Assembly: GCF_004028095.1 (NCBI RefSeq)
Contig: NZ_SBHM01000007.1
Span: 2,480,001 to 2,544,000 of the forward strand
Reading direction: 5' to 3'
DNA: 64,000 bases
From: Paenarthrobacter ureafaciens
GTDB taxonomy: Bacteria; Actinomycetota; Actinomycetes; Actinomycetales; Micrococcaceae
In this document: piece after piece, positions 27,725 to 40,100 of the stretch
How the letters are laid out: each line of letters opens with the position of its first letter
How positions within the stretch are numbered: the stretch's first letter is position 1
Notes under the pieces: model-generated
Seen by the model: only the letters and a program-made list of their open reading frames with translations
The model's database searches: none
Told to the model about the DNA's origin: nothing
Position numbers and translations under genes: made by a program

Positions 27725-29023
27725 GTGACTACCACCACTTCAGCGTCTGTCAGTAACCAGCCGCTCGCCGAACTCGATCCCGAGATCGCAGCAGTCCTCG
27801 ACCAGGAACTCGGCCGCCAGCGCGGCACCCTGGAAATGATCGCCTCCGAGAACTTCGCGCCGCGCGCAGTCATGGAAGCCCAGGGCTCTGTCCTGACCAA
27901 CAAGTACGCCGAGGGTTACCCGGGCAAGCGCTACTACGGCGGCTGCGAGTACGTTGACGTTGCCGAGCAGCTCGCCATCGATCGCGTCAAGGCCCTCTTC
28001 GGTGCGGAGTACGCCAACGTCCAGCCCCATTCAGGTGCCCAGGCCAACGCCGCCGCACTGTCCGCCATGATCACCCCCGGCGACAAGATCCTCGGCCTTT
28101 CCCTGGCACACGGCGGCCACCTGACCCACGGCATGAAGCTCAACTTCTCCGGCAAGCTCTACCAGGTTGCTGCCTACCAGGTGGAAGAAGATACCTTCCG
28201 CGTGGACATGGACAAGCTGCGCGAGCAGGCCATCGCCGAGAAGCCGCAGGTCATCATTGCCGGCTGGTCCGCGTACCCCCGCCACCTTAATTTCGCTGCC
28301 TTCCGCTCCATCGCGGACGAGGTAGGCGCCCTCCTCTGGACGGACATGGCGCACTTCGCCGGCCTGGTTGCAGCAGGACTGCACCCGAGCCCGGTGCCGC
28401 ACTCCGACGTCGTCACCTCCACCGTGCACAAGACCCTCGCAGGCCCGCGTTCCGGCGTGATATTGGCGAAGGAACAGTACGGCAAAAAGATCAACTCCAA
28501 CGTCTTCCCCGGCCAGCAGGGCGGGCCGCTGATGCACGTCATCGCGGCCAAGGCTGTTGCCTTCAAGATCGCCGGCAGCGAGGAATTCAAGGAACGCCAG
28601 GAGCGCGTGCTCGAGGGTGCCAAGATCATCGCCGACCGCCTCAACCAGTCCGACGTTGCCGAGGCAGGCGTTTCCGTCCTCACCGGCGGCACCGATGTGC
28701 ACCTGGTCCTCGTTGACCTGCGGAACTCCCAGTTGGACGGCCAGCAGGCCGAAGACCTCCTGCACTCCGTGGGCATCACCGTGAACCGCAATGCCGTTCC
28801 GTTCGATCCCCGCCCGCCGATGGTCACCTCCGGCCTTCGCATCGGTACGCCCGCACTGGCTACCCGCGGATTCGGCGCCGCGGAGTTCACCGAGGTTGCC
28901 GACATCATCGCCACCGCGCTCGTAAAGGGCGCCACGGGCAGCGTTGATGCAGAAGCCCTGCAGGCACGCGTGGACAAGCTCGCCGCCGACTTCCCGCTCT
29001 ACCCGCAGCATGAGCAGTGGTGA
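27725..29023 (+). CDS. glyA: Serine hydroxymethyltransferase
   Basis: Converts serine and THF to glycine and 5,10-methylene-THF, with PLP. The 432-residue protein has the active-site lysine in [15 protein letters not shown] (about residue 236). [32 protein letters not shown] and [19 protein letters not shown] are further family markers. GTG start with GGAG 6 nt upstream. It is first in an operon with folD and follows a ZTP riboswitch, so low formyl-folate (high ZTP) should raise its expression. Confidence 0.97.
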   Translation: MTTTTSASVSNQPLAELDPEIAAVLDQELGRQRGTLEMIASENFAPRAVMEAQGSVLTNKYAEGYPGKRYYGGCEYVDVAEQLAIDRVKALFGAEYANVQPHSGAQANAAALSAMITPGDKILGLSLAHGGHLTHGMKLNFSGKLYQVAAYQVEEDTFRVDMDKLREQAIAEKPQVIIAGWSAYPRHLNFAAFRSIADEVGALLWTDMAHFAGLVAAGLHPSPVPHSDVVTSTVHKTLAGPRSGVILAKEQYGKKINSNVFPGQQGGPLMHVIAAKAVAFKIAGSEEFKERQERVLEGAKIIADRLNQSDVAEAGVSVLTGGTDVHLVLVDLRNSQLDGQQAEDLLHSVGITVNRNAVPFDPRPPMVTSGLRIGTPALATRGFGAAEFTEVADIIATALVKGATGSVDAEALQARVDKLAADFPLYPQHEQW

Positions 29024-29907
29024 ACGCAGCACAGATCCTTGACGGCAAGGCAACCGCCGCGGCCATCAAGGCAGAACTGACAGAACGGGTTGCCGTCCTC
29101 GCATCCAAGGGCATCGTTCCGGGCCTGGGCACCATCCTGGTGGGCTCGGATCCGGGCAGCACCTGGTACGTCGGCGGTAAGCACAAGGACTGCGCCGAGG
29201 TGGGCATCCAGTCCATCCGCCGGGACCTTCCCGAGGACATCACCCAGGACGAGCTGCTCAAAGTTGTCCGGGAGCTCAACGAGAACCCGGAGTGCACCGG
29301 GTACATCGTCCAGCTCCCGCTGCCCAAGCACATCGACCAGGACGTCATCCTGGAGGCCATGGATCCGGACAAGGACGCCGACGGCCTGCACCCCATGAAC
29401 CTTGGCCGCCTGGTGGCCAACGTGAGCGGCGAGATGAAGTCCCCGCTGCCCTGCACGCCCAAGGGCTGCGTGGAGTTGATGCGCCGGCACGGCATCGAGC
29501 TCAACGGCAAGCGTGTCCTGGTGGTCGGCCGTGGTGTCACCATTGGCCGTCCCGTAGGCCTCCTGCTGACCCGCAAGGATGTCAACGCCACGGTGATCCT
29601 GGCCCACACCGGGACGGTGGATCTGCCTGCGGAACTGAAGCAGGCCGACGTCGTGATTGCTGCTGCCGGCGTGCCGCACATGATCAAGGCTGAGGACCTC
29701 AAGCCGGGCGCCGTGGTGCTCGATGTCGGCGTCAGCCGCGTGGAGGACGGCAACGGCAAGGCTGTTGTCACCGGAGACGTGGACCCGGCTGCGGCGGACG
29801 TCGCCGCATGGCTGTCCCCGAACCCCGGCGGCGTGGGTCCGATGACCCGTGCCATGTTGCTGGCCAACGTGGTGGAGAGCGCCGAACGCCAAGCCGGACT
29901 GGCGTAG
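29017..29907 (+). CDS. folD: Methylenetetrahydrofolate dehydrogenase / cyclohydrolase
   Basis: Oxidises the methylene-THF made by GlyA to methenyl-THF and hydrolyses it to 10-formyl-THF. The 296-residue protein has the catalytic [18 protein letters not shown] region (Tyr and Lys of the YxxxK motif), [19 protein letters not shown], the [11 protein letters not shown] motif and the Rossmann [18 protein letters not shown]. Two adjacent GTG codons overlap the glyA stop; the second (29020) gives a classic 4-bp overlap and may be the true start. Confidence 0.96.
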   Translation: MVNAAQILDGKATAAAIKAELTERVAVLASKGIVPGLGTILVGSDPGSTWYVGGKHKDCAEVGIQSIRRDLPEDITQDELLKVVRELNENPECTGYIVQLPLPKHIDQDVILEAMDPDKDADGLHPMNLGRLVANVSGEMKSPLPCTPKGCVELMRRHGIELNGKRVLVVGRGVTIGRPVGLLLTRKDVNATVILAHTGTVDLPAELKQADVVIAAAGVPHMIKAEDLKPGAVVLDVGVSRVEDGNGKAVVTGDVDPAAADVAAWLSPNPGGVGPMTRAMLLANVVESAERQAGLA

Positions 29908-29923
29908 CCGAAACCAAGCGCAG

Positions 29924-29957
29924 CAAGGCGCCTGCTCCCTGTGGAGTGGGCGCCTTG
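29924..29957 (+). terminator. Terminator after glyA-folD
   Basis: CAAGGCGCC pairs with GGCGCCTTG, with an inner CTCC/GGAG stem, followed by TTCGTT. It lies 16 bp after the folD stop. Confidence 0.8.
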
Positions 29958-30022
29958 TTCGTTAAAGAGAATTTGATCCCACGATTTGCGGAACATCTCT
30001 TTCACATATTCCCCGGCGCTAC

Positions 30023-30028
30023 TAGTCT
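30023..30028 (+). promoter_or_regulatory. Putative -10 (TAGTCT) of the ABC-2 exporter operon, leaderless
   Basis: TAGTCT is separated by 7 nt from the in-frame GTG at 30036, the spacing expected when transcription starts at the first codon. Confidence 0.45.
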
Positions 30029-30035
30029 GCTGAGG

Positions 30036-31013
30036 GTGCACAATGAAGCCACGCGTCCTGCGCCGTCGCAGGCCCGTCCAGACATGAATCCGCCAACAGT
30101 CATCAGCGCCCGCAACCTCACCAAGACCTACGGTGAGCTGATTGCCGTGGACAACATCTCCTTTGATGTGCCCGCGGGGGAGTCCTTCGGCCTGCTGGGC
30201 CCCAACGGTGCAGGCAAGTCCACCACCATGAAGATGATCGGCGGGGTCTCGCAGCGGACTTCCGGCGCGCTGGACATCATGGGCCTGGACCCGGAGACAC
30301 ACGGCCCGGAGGTCCGGGCGCACCTGGGCGTGGTTCCGCAACAGGACAACCTTGACGAAGAGCTGAAGGTCCGCGAGAACCTGATCGTTTACGGGCGGTA
30401 CTTCGGACTCCCGCTCAGCTACCTCAGGCCCAAAGCCGATGAGCTCCTGGAGTTCGCCCAGCTGACGGACAAAGCCAACTCCAAGGTGGATGCGCTGTCC
30501 GGCGGGATGAAGCGCAGGCTCACCATCGCGCGTTCGCTCATCAACGAACCGCGCATCCTGCTGCTGGATGAGCCCACCACAGGACTCGACCCGCAAGCGC
30601 GCCACATCCTGTGGGACCGGCTGTTCCGGCTCAAGGAAAGCGGCGTCACCCTGATCCTCACCACCCATTACATGGACGAGGCCGAACAGTTGTGCGATCG
30701 GCTGATCGTTGTGGACAAGGGGCGGATCATGGCCGAAGGGTCCCCGGCAACCCTCATCCGCGAACATTCCTCCCGCGAAGTACTCGAGCTCAGGTTCGGG
30801 TCCGAGCGCAACGGGACAATCGGCGTCGAGCTTGAAGGCATCGGCGACCGGCTGGAAACGCTGCCGGACCGCGTGCTCATCTACACCCACGACGGCGAGG
30901 CCGCGCTGGAACAGGTGTCGGCACGGGGGCTGCGCCCGTTGACATCGCTGGTACGCCGCTCGTCCCTGGAGGACGTGTTCCTTCGGCTGACGGGCCGGAG
31001 CCTCGTTGACTAG
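30036..31013 (+). CDS. ABC-2 type transporter ATP-binding protein (DrrA/NodI-like)
   Basis: A 325-residue ATPase. Walker A is GLLGPNGAGKSTTMKMIGG, the signature DALSGGMKRRLTIARSLI, Walker B ILLLDEPTTGLDPQARH, and the switch histidine lies in LTTHYMDEAEQLCD. The C-terminal 90 residues form the DrrA/CcmA-type extension. With the two downstream permeases it makes a NodIJ/DrrAB-like exporter. GTG 30036 is used because of a leaderless-type promoter; ATG 30084, which begins MNPPTVISARNLTKTYGE, is a good alternative giving 309 residues. Confidence 0.9.
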   Translation: MHNEATRPAPSQARPDMNPPTVISARNLTKTYGELIAVDNISFDVPAGESFGLLGPNGAGKSTTMKMIGGVSQRTSGALDIMGLDPETHGPEVRAHLGVVPQQDNLDEELKVRENLIVYGRYFGLPLSYLRPKADELLEFAQLTDKANSKVDALSGGMKRRLTIARSLINEPRILLLDEPTTGLDPQARHILWDRLFRLKESGVTLILTTHYMDEAEQLCDRLIVVDKGRIMAEGSPATLIREHSSREVLELRFGSERNGTIGVELEGIGDRLETLPDRVLIYTHDGEAALEQVSARGLRPLTSLVRRSSLEDVFLRLTGRSLVD

Positions 31014-31023
31014 CGGGGACGGG

Positions 31024-31878
31024 ATGGCGGGAAGCAAACCAACGACGCCGGTTCCTCCGCTGCGGGCTCACCCGCCTGCCGTCTCGGCGGCCAGGGCGCG
31101 GAAGTGGGGTTCGTTCTTCTACGCCGAACAGGTGCTCCGCGTCATGCGGAACTATGGCTGGTCAGTTGTCTTGTACAGCGTGGGGCAACCCGTGGCCTAT
31201 CTCTTCGCGATGGGTGTTGGCTTGGCCAGCCTGGTGGATGCCAACAGCGATTCCGTGTTCGGCGGCGTCAGCTACCTGCAGTTCGTGGCGCCGGCGCTCC
31301 TGGTGTCAGCCGCTGTGATGACGGCGTCCGGGGAGTTCTCCTACCCGATCATGGATGGCTTCAAGTGGCGGCGGGTCTTTTTCGGCCCGCATGCCTCGCC
31401 GCTGGTCCCGGAGCAGATCGCCACGGGCCACATCATAGCCAGCAGCCTCAGGTTCCTGCTGCAATCGGTGGTGTACTTTGCCGTGGTTGCGATGTTCGGC
31501 GCATCCCCGGGAGCGTGGGGGTGGGTGTCGGCACTGGTAGCCACACTGGCCGCGTTGTCGTTCGGACTCCCGCTGATGGCCTATGCCGCCAGCATCACGC
31601 AGGACAAGGGGCAGTTCGCCCTGGTGCAGAGGTTCATCGTCATGCCGCTGTTCCTCTTCTCCGGAACGTTCTTCCCGCTGGATACCTTGCCCTTGGCAGT
31701 ACGGTGGATCGGCTGGATTTCCCCGGTATGGCACGGGACGGAACTGGGGCGCGTCTTCACCTATGGCATGGAGGAAAATCCCTTGCTGACACTCGTGCAC
31801 GTTCTGTACCTCCTGGCCACGGCGACGGCGGGCTTCATCCTGACCCGGCGCCGCTTCGTCAAAAGGATGGGCTCATGA
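31024..31878 (+). CDS. ABC-2 type transporter permease 1 (NodJ-like)
   Basis: A 284-residue membrane protein with about six helices (VVLYSVGQPVAYLFAMGVGL, FVAPALLVSAAVMTA, SLRFLLQSVVYFAVVAMFG, VSALVATLAALSFGLPLMAY, FIVMPLFLFSGTFFPLDTLP, VLYLLATATAGFILT). FSGTFFPLDTLP and PVWHGTELGR are ABC2_membrane hallmarks. ATG 31024 has GCGGGGACGGG upstream. It overlaps permease 2 by 4 bp. Confidence 0.9.
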   Translation: MAGSKPTTPVPPLRAHPPAVSAARARKWGSFFYAEQVLRVMRNYGWSVVLYSVGQPVAYLFAMGVGLASLVDANSDSVFGGVSYLQFVAPALLVSAAVMTASGEFSYPIMDGFKWRRVFFGPHASPLVPEQIATGHIIASSLRFLLQSVVYFAVVAMFGASPGAWGWVSALVATLAALSFGLPLMAYAASITQDKGQFALVQRFIVMPLFLFSGTFFPLDTLPLAVRWIGWISPVWHGTELGRVFTYGMEENPLLTLVHVLYLLATATAGFILTRRRFVKRMGS

Positions 31879-32708
31879 GCATCCTCACCGGCGGGCACAG
31901 CGCTACGGACCTCGCCCGCGAACGCAAGTTCGGGCCCCTGTATTCGCGCAACGCCAAGGCCGTTGTGGCCAGGGGACTCATGGCCGCGAAATCCAGCACC
32001 TGGCTGGTCCTGCTCTCCGGATTCTTCGAACCCGTCCTGTTCCTGCTGGCCATGGGCGTGGGGATGGGGTCGATCGTCGGCACGGTCGAGGGCCCCGGCG
32101 GTACGGAAATCAGCTATGCGGCCTACATCGCCCCGGCGCTCCTGGCGGTCTCGGCCATGAACGGAGCGATCTACGATTCCACGTGGAACGTGTTCTTCAA
32201 GATGAACTTCGCCAAGCTGTACCAGGGCATGCTCTACACCTCCCTCGGTCCGCTGGATGTTGCCATGGGCGAGATTTTCCTGGCTTTGCTGCGCGGACTC
32301 CTCTACGCCACGGGCTTCACCGCGGTCATGGGCGTCATGGGACTGCTGACTACGTGGTGGGCAATCCTGGTGATCCCGGCATCGGTACTGATTGCGTTCG
32401 GCTTCGCGAGCTTCGGCATGGGGATCACCAGCTTCATGAAGACCTTCCAGCAGATGGACTGGATCAACTTCTTCCTCCTGCCCATGTTCCTCTTCAGCGC
32501 CACGTTCTACCCGTTGAGCGTCTACCCGCAGCCCATCCAGTGGTTTATCCAGGCCATGCCCCTGTGGCACGGGGTTGAGCTGCTGCGCCAGATCAGCGCG
32601 GGATCCTTCAGCCCGGCCACGGCCATCCACGTGGCGTACTACCTGGTGATGATCGTCCTCGGCATCATGCTCACCACGGGACGGCTGCGCCAACTGTTCC
32701 TCAAATAA
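31875..32708 (+). CDS. ABC-2 type transporter permease 2 (NodJ-like)
   Basis: A 277-residue paralogue of the preceding gene: LLSGFFEPVLFLLAMGVGMGS, YIAPALLAVSAMNGAIYDS, LLPMFLFSATFYPLSVYP and MPLWHGVELLRQIS align with its counterparts. The ATGA overlap indicates translational coupling. The two permeases would form a heterodimer driven by the upstream ATPase; the cargo is unknown. Confidence 0.9.
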   Translation: MSILTGGHSATDLARERKFGPLYSRNAKAVVARGLMAAKSSTWLVLLSGFFEPVLFLLAMGVGMGSIVGTVEGPGGTEISYAAYIAPALLAVSAMNGAIYDSTWNVFFKMNFAKLYQGMLYTSLGPLDVAMGEIFLALLRGLLYATGFTAVMGVMGLLTTWWAILVIPASVLIAFGFASFGMGITSFMKTFQQMDWINFFLLPMFLFSATFYPLSVYPQPIQWFIQAMPLWHGVELLRQISAGSFSPATAIHVAYYLVMIVLGIMLTTGRLRQLFLK

Positions 32709-32774
32709 CCCGTCGATGTTCGCCGTGCGTGGAAGGCGGCGCAGGCACCTCCGGGCATTTGAGACAATTGCACC

Positions 32775-33341
32775 ATGCAATCTCTCGGTGACCCCCACCC
32801 AACCACGTCCGCATCCGCCCGGGGACCCTTCAAGGGCTTCCGCATAGGCGGCCTGGGAATGACCGTCGTCATCATCGCCTTCCTGGTGGCTGTGCTTTTC
32901 GCGGCCAACCAGAATGACGTCGTGGGCTGGGTCGTTGCCGTGGTCTCCGCTGGATGGTTGGCGCTCGCAACATTCGTGGTCTTCAGCATCCAGCGCGCCG
33001 CGAAGCGCGCCGGGGCCAAGCTGACGGAGGCCCAGAATGCGTTCGCCGCGGCAACCGGCCGCGCGCCGTCGTCGTCCGTTGCAGACAACGGCGGCACCCG
33101 GGTGGTGGCTGAACGCTCGCAGGCCGATGATGTCCGCGACTTGAAGCTGGACCACTCGTTCAAGATTGTCCAGGTGCAGGTCCGGGTAGTGGAAGAGGAG
33201 CGCGCCAAGGGTGCTGCCGCGAACCAGGACACCATCAACCGCGCACTCGAATCCATCGCCATTACGTCCACCAATGCACGGGACATGATCAAGTCCTCCG
33301 GAGACTCGGACGAACCGGTGGCCGGAACCATCATCGACTAG
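32775..33341 (+). CDS. Hypothetical membrane protein with two N-terminal helices
   Basis: A 188-residue protein. Helices lie at about residues 28-44 (GMTVVIIAFLVAVLFAA) and 49-70 (VVGWVVAVVSAGWLALATFVVF), followed by a charged, Ala-rich cytoplasmic-type tail with helical character (QRAAKRAGAKLTEAQNAFAAA). No family is recognised. The ATG lies 6 nt after GACAAT and has no ribosome binding site, so it is probably leaderless. Its TAG stop is part of the next gene's -10 hexamer. Confidence 0.7.
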   Translation: MQSLGDPHPTTSASARGPFKGFRIGGLGMTVVIIAFLVAVLFAANQNDVVGWVVAVVSAGWLALATFVVFSIQRAAKRAGAKLTEAQNAFAAATGRAPSSSVADNGGTRVVAERSQADDVRDLKLDHSFKIVQVQVRVVEEERAKGAAANQDTINRALESIAITSTNARDMIKSSGDSDEPVAGTIID

Positions 33342-33344
33342 AGT
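33339..33344 (+). promoter_or_regulatory. Putative -10 (TAGAGT) of xth, leaderless, overlapping a stop codon
   Basis: TAGAGT lies 7 nt before the xth GTG, and its first three bases are the stop codon of the preceding gene. Confidence 0.55.
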
Positions 33345-33351
33345 AGAGCGG

Positions 33352-35317
<1,966 letters not shown>

Positions 35318-35321
35318 GTCC

Positions 35322-35999
35322 ATGTGCGCCGCCGGCCAGCTCAACGTCACGACCGACCCCCAGCAGGGCGACGGTCCGGACGATGCCCGCCAGCCGGAAG
35401 TCACCGGCACCGATTGCGGTGCCGGTGGCGCCATGTGTGTTGGCGTCATCCTTGGCTTCCCGCCGGAGATCGCCAAGGAGCTCCAGGAATGGCGGGCTTC
35501 CTTCGGCGATCCCATGGCCGAGGTGATTCCCGCCCACATCACCCTCATCACCACCACCCCTACTTCCGACTGGGAAGCCACGAGGGACCATGTCCGTGAA
35601 GTCGCCCGCACCCAAGCGCCCTTCACCATCACAATCTCCGGAACCGGCTCGTTCCGTCCGGTGTCGCCGGTAGTGTTCGTCAACGTGGAACAGGGTTTTG
35701 AGGAGTGCGTGCAGTTGCACGAGAAGCTCCAGAGCGGCCCCCTTGAACGGCGCCTCCCCTTCCCCTACCACCCGCATGTCACGGTGGCTCACGATGTAGC
35801 CCAGGAAAATCTTGATGAGGCCGAAACGGTCCTCAGTGATTACCGGGCCACCTTCCCTGTGGTTAGCATGGGACTTTACGAGCACGACACCAACGGAATA
35901 TGGCAGCTACGGGAAGAGCTCGACTTTGGCGGCGACACTGACGAAGCACAGCAGGCGGAACCCTCGTCCTCAAGCGGACAGTCCGCCGCTTCCAACTGA
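35322..35999 (+). CDS. 2H phosphoesterase / 2'-5' RNA ligase-like protein
   Basis: A 225-residue protein with the two HxTx catalytic motifs of the 2H superfamily: HITLI (about residue 71) and HVTVA (about residue 150), with RPVSPVVFVNVEQG between them. Related proteins include LigT/ThpR cyclic phosphodiesterases; the substrate is not known. The N-terminal 35 residues and the Gln/Ser-rich tail are low complexity and may be disordered. It begins 4 bp after trpS, which suggests co-transcription. Confidence 0.82.
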   Translation: MCAAGQLNVTTDPQQGDGPDDARQPEVTGTDCGAGGAMCVGVILGFPPEIAKELQEWRASFGDPMAEVIPAHITLITTTPTSDWEATRDHVREVARTQAPFTITISGTGSFRPVSPVVFVNVEQGFEECVQLHEKLQSGPLERRLPFPYHPHVTVAHDVAQENLDEAETVLSDYRATFPVVSMGLYEHDTNGIWQLREELDFGGDTDEAQQAEPSSSSGQSAASN

Positions 36000-37011
36000 G
36001 CTCGCCAAGCTAAGGCTCGAACTTCTCCACAAGCGTCAGGACTGGGGCAAAAGCAAACGGGCCGGGGACGGCCTGCCCCGGAAGGCCGGCGCATTCTTCG
36101 CCCTCGTCCTGGCCCGCCTGAACACCAACCGCGGCATGCGTTCCTTTCAGCACTACACGCGGCAGCATGGGCCGTTGCTCAGTGCAGGCATCGGTTTCAA
36201 CATGTTCTTCTCCGTCACGGGCCTCCTGACCACCGGCTTCGCGGTTGCCGGCATCGTACTGGGCGGCAATCCCGTGCTTGAGGACGCAGTCATCCGCAGC
36301 GTCGCCTCCGCTGCTCCCGGCCTCCTTCAAGTGAACGGCGGGGAGGGCCTGGTGGATCCGCAGACCCTCCTGAATCCCTCCGGCCTCGGCTGGACTGCCC
36401 TGATCGCCGCGGTGGTCACCATCTTCACCTCGCTCGGCTGGATCGCCAGCGTCCGGGAAGGGCTGCGCGGGGTCATGGAGGAAGGCCCGTTGCAGCGCAA
36501 TGCCCTCCTGCAGAAGCTCGTCGATGCCGGAACGCTGTTGCTTCTCGGAGTCATCCTGGTGGTCAGCGCCGGAGCGTCGCTCGTCTTCGGCACTGCGGCG
36601 GACTGGTTCTTCGAACTGTTGCGCCTGGATGAGGCGGTGGCCGGTCCCATTGCCGCAGTGGTCAAGATCGTTGTTCCGCTGCTGTTGAACTGCACGACGG
36701 CGGCAGTCCTGTTCCGGGTCGCGGGCGGCCTTGAGCTGGGGCGCCGCGCGTTCGTGGAAGGGGTGCTCCTGGCAGGCGCCGGTACTACGGTGCTCCAGCT
36801 CTTCAGCACCGAACTCCTTGCGCGTGCCGGAAACAACCCCGTCCTTGCATCGTTCGCCATCATCATCGGCTTGTTGATCTGGTTCAACCTGGTCAGCCAG
36901 GTGTATCTCATCTCCGCGTCCTGGTCAGCCGTCCGCGAAGCCGACGCCCAGGCCGGGGAGGAGCCACGCAAGCGGTTCCTCGGTGCCCGGCGCGCAACTC
37001 CCCAGACCTGA
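35926..37011 (+). CDS. YihY/BrkB-family inner membrane protein
   Basis: A 361-residue protein of the YihY/virulence-factor BrkB family (once called ribonuclease BN). GPLLSAGIGFNMFFSVTGLLTTGFA is the first signature helix, followed by five more, with LLIWFNLVSQVYLISASWSAV at the end. The start is uncertain: TTG 35926 has GGGAAGAG upstream and gives the PLPTELAKLRLELLHKRQ leader, but overlaps the preceding gene by 74 bp. Without it the first ATG would fall at 36136, inside the conserved region. Confidence 0.78.
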   Translation: MAATLTKHSRRNPRPQADSPPLPTELAKLRLELLHKRQDWGKSKRAGDGLPRKAGAFFALVLARLNTNRGMRSFQHYTRQHGPLLSAGIGFNMFFSVTGLLTTGFAVAGIVLGGNPVLEDAVIRSVASAAPGLLQVNGGEGLVDPQTLLNPSGLGWTALIAAVVTIFTSLGWIASVREGLRGVMEEGPLQRNALLQKLVDAGTLLLLGVILVVSAGASLVFGTAADWFFELLRLDEAVAGPIAAVVKIVVPLLLNCTTAAVLFRVAGGLELGRRAFVEGVLLAGAGTTVLQLFSTELLARAGNNPVLASFAIIIGLLIWFNLVSQVYLISASWSAVREADAQAGEEPRKRFLGARRATPQT

Positions 37012-37030
37012 CCGAGCCCGGAGCCCCGCC

Positions 37031-37183
37031 ATGAACAACCAGTTGTGGATTGCTTGCCTGATCGGAGCTGCGGCCGGGCTGGTGATTGGCCAGCTCGTGT
37101 TCAATTCCCCGTTCGTGGGCATCCTGGTCGGGGTGGGCTTGGGGGCTTTGGTGGGCGCCTCGCTCGGGTCCAAGCGGGAGTAA
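37031..37183 (+). CDS. Small glycine-zipper membrane protein (50 aa)
   Basis: The peptide MNNQLWIACLIGAAAGLVIG continues with QLVFNSPFVGILVGVGLGAL and ends VGASLGSKRE. Two hydrophobic segments with G-x-x-x-G spacing suggest a membrane hairpin. GGAGCC precedes the ATG. It follows the YihY gene by 19 bp on the same strand. No family is recognised; coding potential is supported by the clean membrane pattern only. Confidence 0.5.
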   Translation: MNNQLWIACLIGAAAGLVIGQLVFNSPFVGILVGVGLGALVGASLGSKRE

Positions 37184-37187
37184 GTGC

Positions 37188-40100
37188 CTACGGTGCCTGC
37201 ACCAGTCCCTCCCACTTTACGGTCCAGTCCGCAGGGAAACCTGGCGCATGCCGGGCCGGACCGTTGTCCCACCCCGCAGCCATGAGCGCCACTGCCGCCA
37301 ACAGGCCGCCGTTGCCGGGAAGGTACAAGGGCAAGGAATCGGTCTGGCGGTTGTGTCCGTTGGCCAGGACAGTGTTTTTGCCGGCGGTCATGAGGAGTGC
37401 GTCGACGGCGGCCTCGGGGTCTTCGAGCCGCGCTGCCGTCATCGCCATCACCGGGTAGTCCCAACCCCAGGTGCTGGCCCAGTCCCATTCCGCCAGGACG
37501 TCGGCGAGGGTGGCTTTCATGATGGCCGGATCGATGAGCCCGGTGCGGGGCAGTACGCCCAGGGCGCAGAGCATCGAGGGATGGTCGGTCCGGATGGTGA
37601 AGGGTTCCACGTCAATGGCTGCATAGACGCCGTCGGTCACGTGCGGCGTGACCAAATTGTCAGCCACTTCTTCCCATAGGGGAACCGGGTCAATGCCCAG
37701 CCTTTCCCGCCATTGGGCAGCGACTCGCAGCGCCCATTGCCAGTAGGCGAGCTCGAAAGTGGGGTTGCTGACCTCACCGCGCATGAACCCATAGCTTTCC
37801 TGCGCCGGAACCAGCGGCGGACCCAGCTCGAAGCCTCGCCCCGTGGGGTGGGCGAAGCTGGCCATGAATGCCGCGGACTCGAACACAATCCCGGCGAATT
37901 CCTCCAGAACCTCACGATCCGGAGTGGCGCGGTAGGCGAGTTCGGCCAGGTAGATGGGATGTGGTTGCTGCCAGATCAGGAAGGTGCCGATCGTGCTGGG
38001 GCTCTCGCGCCCGTCCGGTCCCACCTGCTTCGGCCAGCGGACACCCTCAAAGCCTTGTTGTTTGGCTGTCTGCCGCGAGGCCTCCAGGATGGACGAATAC
38101 CATCTCAACGACGGCAGCAGCAGTTCCGTGCGGTTCCAGAGCGCAAAATGCGCAGCATGCCACCAGTGCATCTCCAGATGGAAGCGGCCCCGCCAGGAGT
38201 TACAGACCAGCCCGGTTTCCTGCGGCGGCAACGAGCCCGCACAGTTGATGGCGGTCACGTACTGGGAAAGGACAATCCGCCGTTCCAGCTCCTTCGCGCT
38301 CGGATCGTTCGTGGCGTTCAGTTCGATTGCCCCGCCGGACGTCCAGAAGCGGGGCCAATGGGCGGCCGCAGCCGCCGCTACCCGACTTCCGGCGCCGTCG
38401 GAAGAAGGTACGACGCCGGAGGCCGGGTCGGCGTCGAAGCCTTCAGCGGGTGCTGCGCCGCTGTGATGGTTGTTGCCCCGCGGGGTGCAGTCACCGCCTT
38501 CACCCGGGGTGAAAGTGAGGGAAAAATCGAGGACCGTGCTCTGGCTTTGCGGCGCGATACGAAGCGAGTGCAGCCCGGTCTGCTCCACCACCAGTTCTTC
38601 TCCGGCGATGGCGACGTCGTAGCGCGAATCGTCCAGTTCCCTGTGCGCTACCCACTGTCCGTCCAACACCGTGCTGTGTGCCCCGGGCTTGGACCAGTCC
38701 GCGGCGTCATGCCATGATTCAGACCCGTAAGGAAAGTCGATGCCCACCACCAGGCCTGAGCCCAACGCGGGTGACTCGACGCGGAAGCCGAGCTCGTCGC
38801 GGGAGGGGTGGCACGCCGTCGTGACTTTGACCTGCTGGCCTGCCAGCGTGAAGGTGCTGGTCACAGTTCCGGACCACAGGTCCAGCGTTTGCGTGGCCTG
38901 CGTGATGTCCTCGGGGGTGATGCCGCGATCCAGCCCGTCACGGACCATCCGGAATCCGATGCGTCCCAGGTCCAGCCGGTGCGGGTTTGCCCGGAGCCAT
39001 GTCTCCGCGGCGGACGTCCCGGTTTCCCGGTCATTGACGATGTCTCCCACCATGTCGACGTAGGGCACCGGGCCCCGCGGGGAGTCATAGAGCACGGTGG
39101 ATCCGGCCAAATCGTGGGGTGATGCAGGTGGGACGGAATGCCATCCCCACTGGGCTTGCGTGCCCAGCAGGGTGCCTGCTGGAAGCTCGCCGCGGGCTCC
39201 CACGGGGTAGCAGCCGGGCAACGTCTGGAGGCCCGTCAAGTCCATGGTGAACGCGAACTCGCCATTGCCAACGGAAACGGGGCTGCGTGGATCGAGCTCC
39301 TGCTGCGTGACGTTGTGGCGGCGTACCAGGTCCTCACGGTCGATGAGATTCCCTGCGCCCGGGCAGGGAACGTCCAGGACCACCGAGTCCTCGGTCTCCC
39401 GGAGGGCGAAGAATGCGGCCCGCTCGTGGGGACTCTGGTTGGGCTGGTGGAGCGTCAGGATGAGCCCGCCATCGAGTTTCCGGGCAATCATGCCGTGGCC
39501 GCCGTCCCTGCCCCAGATAGGTTCGGGCTCCTGTACCCACGGACCCAGGACGGTGCCTGATGCACTGCGTGCGATTCCCATGGCGTAACCGTGATCCCCG
39601 AAACCGGACCACAACATGATCAGCTTGCCATTGGCCATCCGGTGGAGGAAAGGACCGTCGGTCACGTAGACGGGGGCTTCCCGGTCAGCTACTGCGGGCA
39701 CATCCAGCGCGCGGGACCAAGGGGCCTCGGAGGCGGCGAACAGGACAGTCGGTTCACCCACGGTTGTCCGCAGATCGTGGCTCAACTGATGGGCAACAAT
39801 GGTGCCGTCATTGACCTGCTTCCATTCATGGCAGAAGACCAACCAGGGCGTTCCTCCCGCGTCGATATGCAGGGTTCCGTCCAGGCATTCCCAGTCCCGG
39901 GGAGTCACGGGTCCGTCGCTCCAGGGAGTGTAGGGACCTTCCGGTGACTCGGCGGAAAGGATCTGGGTCCCGCGGCAGTGTCCAGGTGCGGTGAACGTGG
40001 CGAACATGAAGTAGCGGCCTTGGTAGCCATGCACTTCAGGGGCCCAGTATTGCTCCTTGCTCCAGAATCCGGGGGAGGGCCGGAACGCGGGGATGGGCCC

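Noticed and set aside
28905..31037. 710-codon minus-strand frame opposite folD and the ABC-2 ATPase
   Set aside because: It spans two well-supported genes and an intergenic terminator and has no recognisable domain.
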